Below are positions 21,292 through 33,400 of a DNA stretch of 64,000 nt, piece after piece. How positions within the stretch are numbered: the first letter of the stretch is position 1; every line of letters begins with the position of its first letter. The stretch is from contig JAQOTA010000060.1 of assembly GCA_029532415.1 (NCBI GenBank), positions 930,001 to 994,000 of the forward strand, given 5' to 3'. Position numbers and translations under genes: made by a program. This DNA comes from Marasmius tenuissimus (taxonomy: Eukaryota > Basidiomycota > Agaricomycetes > Agaricales > Marasmiaceae). The notes under the pieces are model-generated. The model was not told where the DNA came from and did no database searches. It saw only the letters and a list, made by a program, of their open reading frames with translations.

Positions 21292-24039
21292 ATGGATATG
21301 CCGGGCACTGGCACCATCAAGCACACTTCCCGACTCGAAGCCATCTTCAACGACAAATCACGTTATGCTAGGCTTCTGGAGCAATCTGGGGAGAACGCAC
21401 AGTCGGTGCTTGATTCGTTGCAGTTAGTATGTGCATATTTCCTCAGTCCACCAAGTCGAAGCTCTGAATTGTCTGCTCTGACTCACTCATCGCCGCACAG
21501 CTTATAGATTGTCCGGGCATTACCACCTCCAAGTCACCCCAATCCCTAAAATCCCGATTATGCTCGACTATGATTCGACTCTCCAGAAAGTCTGGAATGT
21601 ACCCCCAGTGTCTCCATATAGAAAATGTACGACAAATTGGGGAACATCCGGTTGCAGGAGGCGGGTTTGGGGATGTGTGGAAGGGCAGTTTGGGAGGAGG
21701 GAGACTTGTGTGCTTAAAGGTGATTAGGGCCTATGAGGCTACGGATGTGGAGAGGGTGGTCAAGGTGCGTCCAACTCCCTTCAGCGTCAATTCCCCAAAG
21801 ATGTACGTCTGATACCTGCCTGTGTCTGATTCACAGGAATACACTCGCGAGGCAATCCTTTGGAAGCAACTCAAACACCAAAACATTCTTCCCTTCCTCG
21901 GTTTGTACTATCTTGATAAGAGCAAACGAAGGTTGTGTTTGGTCTCTCCGTGGATGGAGAACGGGAATCTCGTGCAATATCTTAAGAAGCAGAGACAGAC
22001 TGGGGACAAGCGACAACTTGATCGTATCAAAATTTTGCTGGTACGTATTTTTGTTATTATGCTTTAATAGAAAGTCATGTCGGGCTCGCACTAATACCTC
22101 TGAATTTAGGCTTACGATATCGCTTCCGGCCTATCTCATCTGCACGAAAAGAAGACCGCGCACGGGGATCTAAAAGGCGTGCGTATCTTACACCCCAAGG
22201 CTTCGGGAAGCCATCACCTTACGGCCTAATTGACGTTTGCTATAGGTCAATATCCTGATCACCCCAGAAGGACGAGCTTGCATAACTGACTTTGGTTTAT
22301 CTCGTGTAACCGAGTCCGCGTTTGTGACCTCAAACCATAGTTCTCACTCAGGCGGCACAGTCCGATGGCTCGCGCCCGAGTTACTTACGGGCGGGCAGAG
22401 GACGTCGAGGGAGAGTGACATGTATGCCTTCGGTAGTCTATGCTACGAGGTGGGTGCCTTCCCGCCAGTTTTGACATGAAGCTCATTCCACCGACTGACC
22501 CGAAATGTAATTCCTAGATCTTTACCGGCCACGTACCTTTCCATGACCTCCCGAACGATGCAGCTGTCTTATACCACGTTCTAGTCCTCGGAAAACGTCC
22601 TCAGATTCCATTCACTCAAGCTCAGTGTGATGATGTCCCTGAACGAGTCTGGTCGATGATGGAATCCTGCTGGGAACTTGAGCCGTTCGCTCGGCCCAGT
22701 GCGGACGCGGCGGTGAACGTTTTCCTCAGCATCTCGGGAGGTTCAGATGCACTTTTACCTGCAAAGAATTGGGATGAAAGTATCTGGGAGGCCGTTGCGA
22801 TCCCTCACAATGAGAGACAGATCGAAATGGCTTTGGGAATATTGGAGGAGTTGACTGGGCATTCGGGGGCAGGTGTAGGAGGTGCCTGGGATGATGTGGA
22901 TTTGGAGCTGTCCATAGACGAGGGCGACACCACCGAATACTCCTGGTCGCCCAACCCGAACCTACAGACGCAACAGGATCAGCTGTCGATGTCCCCGCTT
23001 CCCATCGCTTCTCCGAGTCTCCCATTCCTTGCTCTATCTCTTTCTGAGAACAATTCACCCAGTCCATCATTCGCCCAGTTAAATGTGAGGCTTCTTTCTT
23101 TACTCTCTATGTGGTCGCCGAATTCTAACCCTCGAACGCGCAAATTCCTCCATAGGCCCTTCATCCCGATTACGACTCGAGCGCTCCGTCAGGCACGTAT
23201 CGGGACGATGCGTGGGACAACAGCGGAAATGGTTCTTCCTTGTGGCAAGGCAGCGAGACTGACGGTGAATACGCTACATTGCGCTCGCCATGGTTCCCAC
23301 AGGGTCAGTCAGGATGGAACGAATCTCATTCTCAGTATCATGTTCCGCCAAGCCCGCAACAGACTTTGATGTCTTCGGTTACAATTACTGCTCGCAGATT
23401 GCCGTCCCTTGCCCCTTCGCCTACGCCACCTTACGGACATATAAGCCCGGGTCAGGGCTCGATGCCGATGGATTGGAATTGGGACGGAAGTGGAAGTGTG
23501 CGGTTTCAATTTCGGTTACCAACTCGGATTCTGTCTGATTATCTTCTCACTTATAGCTTGATGATCACGGAGACTGTAGACACCTTTCCCGAGCTCCTTC
23601 TCGCGCTGATACATGGAATGGCCACGGCGTCGGTATCGGCGATAGCTCTTGTTTACGGTCGGGGTTTCGCCCACGCACGCCCTCTCTAACGCACTCGTCC
23701 TCAAGTTCGAGCCTTTCTAGTGGCACAGATATGGCGACTCCGCCCGCAACGCCCTCTATTGCGGCTCGGGAGCTCAAAGAAGGAAATGATGCCAACCGAA
23801 AGGGACTCAACATAGGTGCAATGGTGTTTGTGCCAAAGTTTGCCTCATCAACACCACCACCTCGGGCGCGGGCGGTGAGGAAAGTCAGCATCAAGAGACC
23901 TGATGGGTCTGAAGTGGATCTTCGAACATTTACCAGGGAAAGAAACCATGGGGTTGGTGGTTTGACGAGGAAAAAGGTTTCGGTGAGAGTTGAGTGTCCG
24001 GTGACGGGGAAGGTTGTTAGGAGAATTGGGACCGCTTGA
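21292..24039 (+). CDS. Serine/threonine protein kinase, TKL-like
   Basis: Exons 21292-21426, 21501-21764, 21837-22040, 22110-22178, 22246-22449, 22518-23084, 23156-23497 and 23557-24039, in phase, 755 aa. Kinase domain about residues 75-365: glycine loop GGGFGDVWKG, catalytic Lys in VCLKVIR, helix C Glu in TREAILWKQLKHQNILPFLG, catalytic loop HGDLKGVNIL, DFGLSR, GTVRWLAPELL, and the end motif ARPSA. All catalytic residues are present, but the HRD arginine is Gly (HGD), as often seen in basidiomycete TKL kinases. A short N-terminal region precedes it. The long C-terminal tail is Ser/Pro-rich and disordered, ending with a basic segment (VSIKRPDGSEVDLRTF). The 23498-23556 intron was chosen because it is the only one restoring frame into the tail. 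Confidence 0.88.
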
Positions 24040-24612
24040 GTGAGGGGGAGATAGGTTTACATCAGTTTCCATGAACCTGAAACCTCAGGGCTTCGATCAC
24101 TTCCGACGCTCTCTTTTATGGACTGTAGCCTCCATGTAAACCGTTCGTTTTGAAAGTGGGTATGTACTGTATGGACTTGGTTACTTATCTATGTCATCAA
24201 CTTGACCGGAAAATCATTGAATTCATTGAGATCTTCACATGTGAACAAGTCGCTATAAACGTGGGTTACGATAAGTACGATAGTATGCGATGTGTACTAT
24301 TATTGTTCTGACGGCAAGCCATTTTTTCTCGACAGGTTCACTTGATTCCGGCCAGGTTTGAATTTTCCTCCTGACCGTAATCTGAATCACGAAGTGCCGC
24401 CGTCATGCATCCCCAATTGTCGTCCACTTCTTGTTCTTAACCTTGAGCTATCGCCCACATACGCATTCTACTTTTTCCTTGTATCTTCTTTCAAACTATC
24501 GGGCACAAAGAAAATATCTATATTTGGAGGAGCTCACCACTGCCCCTTTTGCCCCCGAACGTCCAAGTCACGACTCGAGGTCTCTGATTCCCCACACGCT
24601 ATCGCTCTCTGA
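24040..24612. other. Intergenic region (kinase 3' / TRK 5')
   Basis: 573 nt between two genes on the same strand. AT-rich first half (likely 3' UTR), CT-rich stretch at 24425-24490 (likely TRK promoter or 5' UTR). No gene or repeat supported. Confidence 0.4.
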
Positions 24613-27600
24613 ATGTCGACGAAGGGATTTGGCACAGGACAATGGCGATCTGTTAAGAAGCATCTCAATTTTTATCGGGTTCACAGTCTCTTCTTGTACG
24701 TTCTCCCTCTTGGCCTTTGACGCTCGCTGACATTGACAATGGTTCGACGGCGACAGTACCTTCACTCCCCTCATCTTTTCCGGCATATTTTACGCCAGTA
24801 ATGGTCAAAATCATATCTCGTACATCGACTCGTTGTTCAATTGCGTTAGCGCGATGACCGTCTGTGGGCTTGCGACGGTGGACCTGAGCTCGTTGACGCC
24901 GTGGCAGCAGGCTATCTTGTTCATACAGATGTGTTTGGGGACACCAGTACGTACCGTACGCCATTCCGTTCCATACTAGTCCCTGCCTCTATGTCGTCAT
25001 GTTCGAAGAACCGACGTCCTCTCTTTTTTTTTTCTATAGGTACTGGTCTCATGGGTCATGGTTTACATCAGGAAGTGAGTTCATGTGCCTCTTTTCTGTC
25101 AGCCCCGGGTGTTGTTGTATTGAACGCGAATCCTTTTTTCTTCGACCCAATTTATTATCTATTCTCAGATACTACTTCGAAAAGAAATTCGAATACATCA
25201 TCAAAGCTGCTGCAACACCCCGGGGGCCTTCGCCTGATGGTACGGATTCAATCACCAACCAGGACCAATCCAACAACACGTTCTGGGCTCGTCGGATCTT
25301 CGGCGTTATCAACTCCAACAAAAGTCGCAAGGATGGGAAACGCGACTCTATTCCTGACGAACAAAAACAACACCAGCAAGAGTCGCCGAAGTTCAAGAGT
25401 GAGAAGGAGAAGCACGCGCATGGAAATGGCGGAGGCATCGCAAAGCGAGTGAGGACGGATATGATCCGGAGAATGGACGACGCGCCAAAGCTAGTCAATC
25501 CGAGTGGCTGGATCAGTGAAGGGGACAGGATCCCGATGAAAAGATTCGGGACCATGCAGTCGACACATCAGACCCAAGACCGACGGCTTTCTTTCGCTAC
25601 GCCTACGATGGTCGAGTCTAGAAGCGCACCATCAGTGAGAAGGTACGTTTGCTGCTTTGACTTCTCGGAACGAAGCTGATCCCACCGTTTGAACAGAATG
25701 TCTGTCGCTCGTCGGCTCTCGGACCCAGGGTCGCCACCAAAAACCCCTACTGATGCTGGTTAGCTGACACTGCTCCTACAAGCGTCAACTTTGCTAAATA
25801 CAGACATTGTCTAGTCCCTATGCATCGTTTCGAAACCGTCTCTCCCCAGTCCCGATCACCACCTGTATCGCCAACATATCCATACGCACAATCACCACCT
25901 TCAAATATGCCCACATCGCCAACACTACCTCGAACTCAGACAGTCGAGTTCAGTCTTCCCCGTCGCCGACCAACTCGCGTCGCTCCAATAAACCAACAGG
26001 CAACTCAGGAAGAGGGACCTGAGCCTGAACGCCCTGCTCCAGAACCTATTCAGCCTGATGATCGAAGTGCGTATCGTAAAACTAACAGGGTGCTGGTAGG
26101 AGACTAACAACTCCACAGGATCGATATACAGATCCTCCTCTCAACACGCTCCCCCCCCTTTCATGTCCTATCCCACTAATCACACCTACAGCACCTACAT
26201 TCCCGGCCCCGGCCCCAAACCTCGCAAACATAGCGGTTTCGGAGGCTTCCCGATGCCCCACGAAATCATTCGCAGCATCATCAAAAAATTCTTCCCGACA
26301 TTCGGGAGGAAACTGACGAGGACAGTGACCATACCACGTACGATGACAATTACATCCCACCACGGGTCGAGTGGTGCGGGTTTGGCTCCGGGAACGAGAG
26401 CAGTGCCGTATGTGTCGTTTGAGACTGTCGTTGGGCGGAACTCGGCATTTCCCATGCTTTCGGAAGACCAATTGGAGGAGCTGGGAGGCGTGGAGTACAG
26501 GGCGCTGAATGCTCTGCTTTGGATTGTTGCCGGGGTGGGTCTCGTTTAGGTTTGCGTCTAAATGGGTGAATGAGAAGGCTCACAATTCCCCGATAGTATC
26601 ACATACTGGCCCAGCTCATTCCTTTCGTGATAATTGCACCATATATATCACAGAGCAAGTGGCATGATGCTTTCACGCCTCCTGCCTTACACAGGAAGGT
26701 CAACCCTGTGTGGTACGTTTTCCGGGCAGCTGGTTCAGTGGTTCAGTGTATCTCATTAATCACGGACCTTTTTAGGTTCGCCTTGTTCCAGACAGTTTCC
26801 TCGTACACCAATACTGGTACATCCTTGGTCGACACATCTATGCTTCCGTTCCAGAACGCATACGTTATGATATTACTCATGATCTTTCTCATCTTGGCTG
26901 GAAATACTGCATTTGTAAGTGTTCGCCATCCTGATTCTACGTTCCTTTCTGAGCCGTTGGTGTTCTTTCCCCCGCAGCCCATCTTGTAAGTTCATCTGTG
27001 TAGTCTCATCTTTCAAGTGCATTTCTGACCCGGATATTGAACATAGTCTCCGATTTACAATGTACGTGTTGCTTTCCTGCTATCGTGCTCACCTTCTCAC
27101 CCGACGCGTAGATGGATTTTGACGAAACTAGTCCCGAAAACATCTCGCGCCAACGAAACACTACACTTTCTACTGGATCATCCTAGACGTTGTTTTATCT
27201 ATCTATTCCCTTCGCATCAAACTTGGTTTCTTCTAACGATTGTTATTGGGCTTACGTGCGTGTTATTCTGTCGATCTGCACAAGTTTGGCTTGCTCACGG
27301 TAGCCTTGCAGGTTTACCGACTGGTTTTTCTTCATGGTTTTGGATATTGGGACCCCCGCGATTGAGGCAATACCTTTGGGAACAAGGTTTGTCATCGGGC
27401 TCTTACAGGGTGTAGCTGTGCGCGCTGCTGGATTTGGGATTGTACCGTTGGCGGCGCTGGCGCCCGCCGTGAAGTGAGTGTTTTCTTTACTGATTGTAGA
27501 CACTCACTGATATGGGAGGTATCTCTTTTGTTCAGGGTTCTGTATGTGGTCATGATGTACATCAGTGTTTGTGAGCACCTCTTTCCTTGTATTGGTCTGG

Positions 27601-28533
27601 TCTTCCATGCTGATAGTCGATTCTACAAGATCCGATTGCTATGAGGTATGCTTATCACCTTCCGCCCTGTATCCCCATGACCTGACGAAATATCAAGTGT
27701 TCGTTCTACGAACGTTTACGAGGAACAATCGCTCGGGATATACGGCCCTCAGGAGAACGACGAGGAGGGTAGTTTCTCAGCCGCAGGACACGGACACAGC
27801 AGAGTCACCGTATGGAGTAGTTACCTGGCTATGCACGCCCGAAGGCAGCTCGCATTCGGTAAAGACTCTCGGACTCCTTCTAAGGAAACCCGCTGACCTG
27901 TGCTTGCTATAGACATGTGGTGGCTTTGTCTCGCTCTATTCCTCGTGTGCATTATCGAGGTATGTGTCACAAGGGGAAGTTAGGGCGGAAATGAAGCACA
28001 ACTGACGCTACTCCCGAACGTTTTAGCGGTCAAATCTTGAAGACCCAAATTCTGCTACCTGGTTCAACGTTTTTAACATTAGTACGTCTCTTCATTCGTG
28101 TCCCGTCCACGTGTGCTCACGCGTGTTGTTTAGTCTTCGAATTAGTATCCGCGTACGGGACCGTCGGGTTGAGTTTGGGCATTCCTACCGTATGGACTCT
28201 TCATTCTATGGCTATGCTTTGCACACACTCAAAGATCCTAAACAGGCAAACTTCTCAATGTCAGGCTCCTTCCGTCCTCTATCAAAACTCATCGTTTGCG
28301 TGGTCATGCTACGAGGTCGCCATCGCGGTCTCCCTGTGGCTATTGACCGTGCAGTCATGCTACCCCAAGAATTCCATAAAAACGACGATAATGCAAACGA
28401 CGACACTGCTAGCCAGTTTTACGCTCGTAGTACGGGCCGGCAAAGTATCCTCATGCATAACTACTCCATATCCAACGGGTACCCCCGTGGGGAGCCCAGC
28501 ATCGTCGAGGAGGACAGAGACCCAGTCCGGTGA
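24613..28533 (+). CDS. High-affinity potassium transporter (TRK/HKT superfamily)
   Basis: Plasma-membrane K+ uptake protein. I resolve about 20 exons: 24613-24695, 24757-24946, 25040-25074, 25169-25642, 25804-26066, 26119-26534, 26597-26712, 26776-26914, 26978-26985 (8 nt), 27047-27061 (15 nt), 27112-27255, 27312-27473, 27536-27570, 27630-27645 (16 nt), 27698-27858, 27913-27959, 28027-28081, 28134-28189, 28246-28533; about 900 aa. All four pore loops are present: MTVCGLATVDLSS, VSSYTNTGTSLVD, VRAAGFGIVPL and VSAYGTVGLSLG. Start MSTKGFGTGQW leads straight into HLNFYRVH and TM1. The long cytoplasmic loop between pores 1 and 2 is Ser/Pro-rich, as in fungal TRKs. In that loop an extra exon at 25698-25730 (RMSVARRLSDPG) may be used. 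Its donor is weak, and skipping it also keeps frame. Confidence 0.92.
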
Positions 28534-28697
28534 TGAGGTCCGCATGGAAGCGGATACAAATAGAGGCTACGAATCTTACGACTACCTTGGATGTCTGTCA
28601 CCTTGTTTTCACGACCTACGCTAGCAACATGTACATACTTACGCAGCTACCTTATCCTTTATTATTGTACCATAGCCCACAGCCAGTTACCCACATC

Positions 28698-30598
28698 CTA
28701 GTTCTGCGTCCATACCTTTCTACCTTTGATCCAAGTGCTTTGTGGTATTCCGTGTTCGTCGAAAACAACTAGATCTGCATCTGCGCCTGGCCGCAGTGTT
28801 CCTTTCCTTGCCTCGATTCCAAGACACCTGAGTTCGTCAGTTCAGACACCGAACGATAATGGAAAAGCGAGAGGCCTACTTTGCCGGATTGAAAGTAGCA
28901 CACTTGATGGCTTCACCCAACGAAATCTCAGTGAATTCAGTAAGGTTCCGGACACATTTGTCTAGAGTGACACAACTTGGAGGCTCGATGGTAAACAAAG
29001 ACACGAGATGCACGTTATAACGACATACCTGCCACAGAGAGTAGTTGTTCCGTAGACATAGAGTTTGTCGCCGTCCTTGAACACTTTCTTCCCATGGTGC
29101 CATTCATGTACACCATCTTTCAGGTGTGGATCGAGGATGTGCAGTGCTACAAAATGATTGTGAGACTGCCCGGGAAGGGCTCGAAAGGACGACGTCAGTC
29201 ATACCGTCAGTCATCAAGACACATCCTTCGGGGAATGTGGAATAAGCCATCTGTCGATGGGCTGTTGTCAATAAAAGCAATGAGGGTTCTAGTGCAAATG
29301 ATGTACCTTGATGGATTGCGGGTGAAGGTGAACTCCATCCGCGATGATTGTGTAAAAAGGCCTCTTGAACTGGGGAACGGGGGATGTAGTTCCCTGAACC
29401 CCCGGAGTCGGGTTTGGGGAAACAGACGAATCCAATGCCTCCGCACGATCACTGGTCGCTTCAACAAGCTTTTGAATCGGCGGGGTGCGTTGGGATTTCG
29501 AAGAAGCCCCCAACAGTCCAATAATGGCCGGATCTCTGTGGTGTAGCTGGGGCATGGCATTGAAAAGATGTGTTATGAGTGAAGCTCCGCGTTTGGCCGC
29601 TTCCATTGCGACTACGGAGGTGGCCGCACTTCATAAGGTCGTCTCAATCCATTTCGTATCAATGAATCAAAGGAGCAGGCGCACCTGTGACCCATAGAAA
29701 CAACTATGCCTCTGTTGGTCAGCTCCTCGATTGCGTCTAAAATACCTTGGACCTCCGGAGCCAGGGTGACGATTCTTGCGCCGACCGTATCGCCATCGAT
29801 AGCTCCGCCTTTTCTCCAGTCTTGATTCGTAGAGACGTTTGTTGAACCGTATGTTTCTTCGATACTTTTGAAGCCTTCGGGGGCATCAGCGAGCCACGCC
29901 GGCGAGTGCGCACCTCGCTTCGAGCTATCAAGGAATGGTCCTTCCGCATGCCATCCCAGGATCGCAGCAGATTTCCGGTTCGAAGAGGGACGTAATCGTT
30001 GAAGGGCATTTGGGTAAAGGGCTCGATCCTGAGTCTAACATGGACAAGTGGATTCGTGAGTCACGGTCCAAAAAATTCACTGACTGAGACTAACCACTAC
30101 AGTCGGTACGAGGCTGGAGGAGATCAAGCTCAACGGTCCGCTCAACTGTAACAGCACGCGCCGAACGCTGGGACGAGGACTCACGACGTGACACCGGTTT
30201 CGACTATTTTCTCAATGACCATGTTCAAGCCCTTCTGATACGCTTCCTCGTCGTAATCCTGACCAGAGAAATCAAATCCATAGGCACCGTTGATCTGGAT
30301 ATCAATGAGACCAGGGCTGCAAGAAGTATAAGCGACCCATCTCAATGACCTAGAGAGAGCCGATACCTCAGAATGCTTCCATGAAGGTCCACTATCTCGT
30401 TGGGACGCTCTTTGCGCACGAAGAAGGTATGCTATTGGTCTATATTAGTTTGCGTTACTAAAATCGACGGATATGGGAACGCACTTGGGGATCCAGTATT
30501 CTACCGGTGACTTTATCGACCCAAAGGTCTTTCTTGACAAAGCTCCCATCTTCTTGAACGAGAGAGCAGTTCGTAAAACACAGGATGCCTTCTGACAT
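28698..30598 (-). CDS. nagA: N-acetylglucosamine-6-phosphate deacetylase, copy 1
   Basis: Amidohydrolase-fold enzyme removing acetate from GlcNAc-6-phosphate in amino-sugar catabolism, cytosol. Ten in-phase exons: 30598-30485, 30431-30367, 30316-30185, 30113-30095, 30034-29685, 29628-29307, 29250-29205, 29146-29029, 28975-28880, 28827-28698; 463 aa. Motifs: SPGLIDIQINGAYGFDF near residue 65, LGWHAEGPF metal-site region, HSAATS and GASLITHLFNAMPQLHHRDP with the metal-binding histidines, LMTDA near the end, and KGTLRPGADADLVVFDE closing the beta domain. All catalytic regions are present, so it should be active. It is convergent with the TRK gene (164 nt apart). A paralogue with matching exon structure lies at 37646. 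Gene symbol given by family, not by a known locus. Confidence 0.92.
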
Positions 30599-31138
30599 GT
30601 CCATGTTGCAGGTCAACGTTCAACAATCGTCGCGCCCCAATGAATTCTCAGCGTGGGTTCGAAGGCTTTGGCATGCATCATCAGTGGGAGAAACACGGTC
30701 ATATGAGAACCTTGGCCATTCTCATCCCGCGACAGGAAGAATGAGGTGGAAATGGAGTTATTCAGGTCCCTAATAGTGGAGTTGTAAGTACCAGATCCTG
30801 TAGTCGTGGTTATGGTGAATTCCGAAAATCCGGATTGCCGCTTGAATAGCCGCAACACGTTTTCCGTTTACCGCGACGAGGATACTCACGAGCACGGACG
30901 TCGATTGTGCTTCATCGATTCATCTCCTCCTTACTCTGGCCGACAGCTGGAACCTGAGCGCTGAGTGCTGAGTAGGTAGAAGGCAATGCGTGTCCAACGT
31001 CTCCGCTTCTCTACTCGTTCAGACCAGCGCACTCCACGTCAGTCTCCGTCAGCCTACACGGCAACAAACACCCTATAAAACTGGAACCAGTCAGTCGGAA
31101 ATACGCCGGACCTCACAACTCTCAAGCACTGAACCTAA
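30599..31138. other. Divergent promoter region (nagA copy 1 / F-box)
   Basis: 540 nt between two divergent starts. Contains the TATA element at 31074 on the F-box side. No coding sequence or repeat seen. Confidence 0.45.
31074..31080 (+). promoter_or_regulatory. TATA box
   Basis: TATAAAA preceded by CCC, 59 nt before the F-box start codon at 31139. Position and sequence fit a core promoter element. Confidence 0.5.
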
Positions 31139-32522
31139 ATGGACAAGCAGAGAGCCATACGAGAAGTGATCGTGCATCATGATCTGGCTCTGCAGCGTGT
31201 CAAGGAGGAAATCCTCGCATTCGAGGCCGCACTCCATGAACAAGCACAAGAAATATCCGTTACCCCTGTAAGTCCTTTATACACTCATGACACAATGCTT
31301 TGTTTTGCTCATTTGTGAGCTCGTAGTCGGACTCGCAGTCAAAAACTCACGCTATAAGGGCCAAATTACTTCCCAAGATACGGGAGCAAGCTGAATTAGA
31401 AAGGCTGCTCAGATGCACAGAACCGTCTCATCCCCAGCCCTTCTGCTTCCCATTGAGCTTTGGGCTCACATTCTTTGGCTTTGCATGCCCGAGACACGAT
31501 ATCCAGCATGGAACACGCAGTTCACTCCCGTCGTTTTCGGGAGAGTCTGCTCTTACTGGAGGACCATGGTTCGATCGATGCCAGAACTGTGGTCGTCTAT
31601 ATCACTAGATATCCTCCCAGGCATAGGCAACCGGAGCCCGAGGTGGATGCCCCTTGTCCCCGCTCTTCTCAACAGATCTTGCGAACATCCCCTGTCCCTC
31701 GAGATTGTTTGGTACGCGTCGAAGCATGAGGAAAACAATGCTTTTGACGGCTATTTTATGGACCTCATCATTCCCTCCTCTTTTCGGTGGAAAGATGTCA
31801 ACATAATCGTGCCTAACAAGCTCTTGCATAACTTTCTCGAGGCACCACTTCCTCATCTAGAAACTCTGTCAATCGGCGGTGAGGCATTTGCCAAACCCTC
31901 TATCCCTCACGCCCCCCGCCTTCGAGAAATGTTCTTTTCTAGTATCTATCTCCGACCCCGTTCTTGGGAGATTCCATGGGATCAGCTGACGGACCTTGTC
32001 TCTCGGAGCTGCATGAGGGTCGAGGATGCAAAGGCCGTATTAGCCAGATGCCCAAGACTCGTACGTTGCCAGTTACGCATCATCCCTACCCTTCATCCCG
32101 CCCTCCTCAACCACGTCGAGGACGACTCCCACCTTCCGGCAGTCGTGGTGTTACCAAAACTCAGAAAACTCACCATAGTCCTTGGGTTCAACGAAGACGT
32201 TTCTGACGTCCTCGACTTGTTCGAATTTCCTGCCCTCGAGGAGATAGAGTTTAGTAGCGTCCAGAGTGCCCCTTTGATCGCGAGCCATCGTACCAACTTC
32301 TGGCCGAAAGCCCACATACTATCTCTAGTTTCTCGATCTGGGTGCAAGCTCCGGAGACTCACGTTCAGGAACGTCTTGAAAACTCTCGCCGACATGGAGG
32401 CGAGGGACATTGCGACGAAAGTAGATAGTCTTCAGCACATGGAAGTATGGTGCAATGGCGAACTTGAACCATTGAACGGCTCGGTCAAGCTCATCTTGCA
32501 CGATCGAATACGAGGCCTGTAG
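31139..32522 (+). CDS. F-box protein with N-terminal coiled coil; frame break
   Basis: Exon 1 (31139-31267, 43 codons) encodes a charged helix (EEILAFEAALHEQAQE). After intron 31268-31326 the same phase continues a coiled coil (KLLPKIREQAELERLLR), the usual N-terminus of basidiomycete F-box proteins. But the F-box itself, LLLPIELWAHILWLCMP with RVCSYWRTMVRSMPELWSSI, is in a different frame beginning at 31413 and running 369 codons to 32522. Either one base has been lost or gained near 31413-31450, or the transcript uses a longer intron (31268-31412) that joins VTP directly to MHRT and drops the coiled coil. The C-terminal part has leucine-spaced segments (LPHLETLSIGG, LPKLRKLTIVLG, FPALEEIEFSS), a degenerate LRR-like fold. 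Possible SCF substrate adaptor. Confidence 0.72.
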
Positions 32523-32697
32523 GACACAAGTTTTCTATATCCTTTATCTACCATTCGTTGTCTACTGTCTTGTATACCAGTCCTCAATGCGTGTGGCCAA
32601 AGATTGTAAAACAAACTCACGTCTCGCGTTATCATTGAGTTCCATACGGTGAGCTACAATAGAAAGCTATGGCCTAAGCATGATCCTGGCATCCACA

Positions 32698-33364
32698 TCA
32701 CCGTCGTCCACCATGACGATGGCTTCTTCCTCCTTTCTCCCTCTTCTTGCGTTCCCTCTCTTCCTCTCTCGCCCTCGCTCCTCTTTGCCGAGGATCTATG
32801 ACCTCGTAATCTCTTTCGGCCTTCTCCACCTCCTCATTGTTATCTTTCGGGAAATGTAGCTTGTGGCCGAGGAACCCTCTGTCATCGTCAACTTCCATTC
32901 CCGGATCCTCGGGATCGGGCAGCTCAGCTTCGGGTTGATTGTCCCCTTCTGCAGCGCCATCCTCTCCATCGCTGACCTGAACACCCTTCAGTCTCCCTCT
33001 GAACATATCGAGCTTGGCCAAGACGTCGCCTTCATCCCTCCGCTTTGCCTTTTTATTGAGCCCTCTGCCTTTCTCGTACTTCTTGAGCTCTTCTTCCAGA
33101 TACGACCGTTTCGGTTTCTTTTTTGACTCATCGTCACTATCCTCTCCTGCGCGCCGCTTAGCCAACTTCCGAATGTCCGCTTCCATTTTCTCGATTTCGG
33201 TTTGTCGAGCACTTGACGAAGACGCTTTCTCAGAGGCATGCTGCGAACGTATCTTCGTTATGTCCAATTCTTTCTCTCTCTTCTTCTTCGACCGTTGTTC
33301 TTCATCATCTTGGGACTGTGATTTCTACAAACGTTGATAAGATTCATCAAAATCAAAGGTAGGA

Positions 33365-33400
<36 letters not shown>

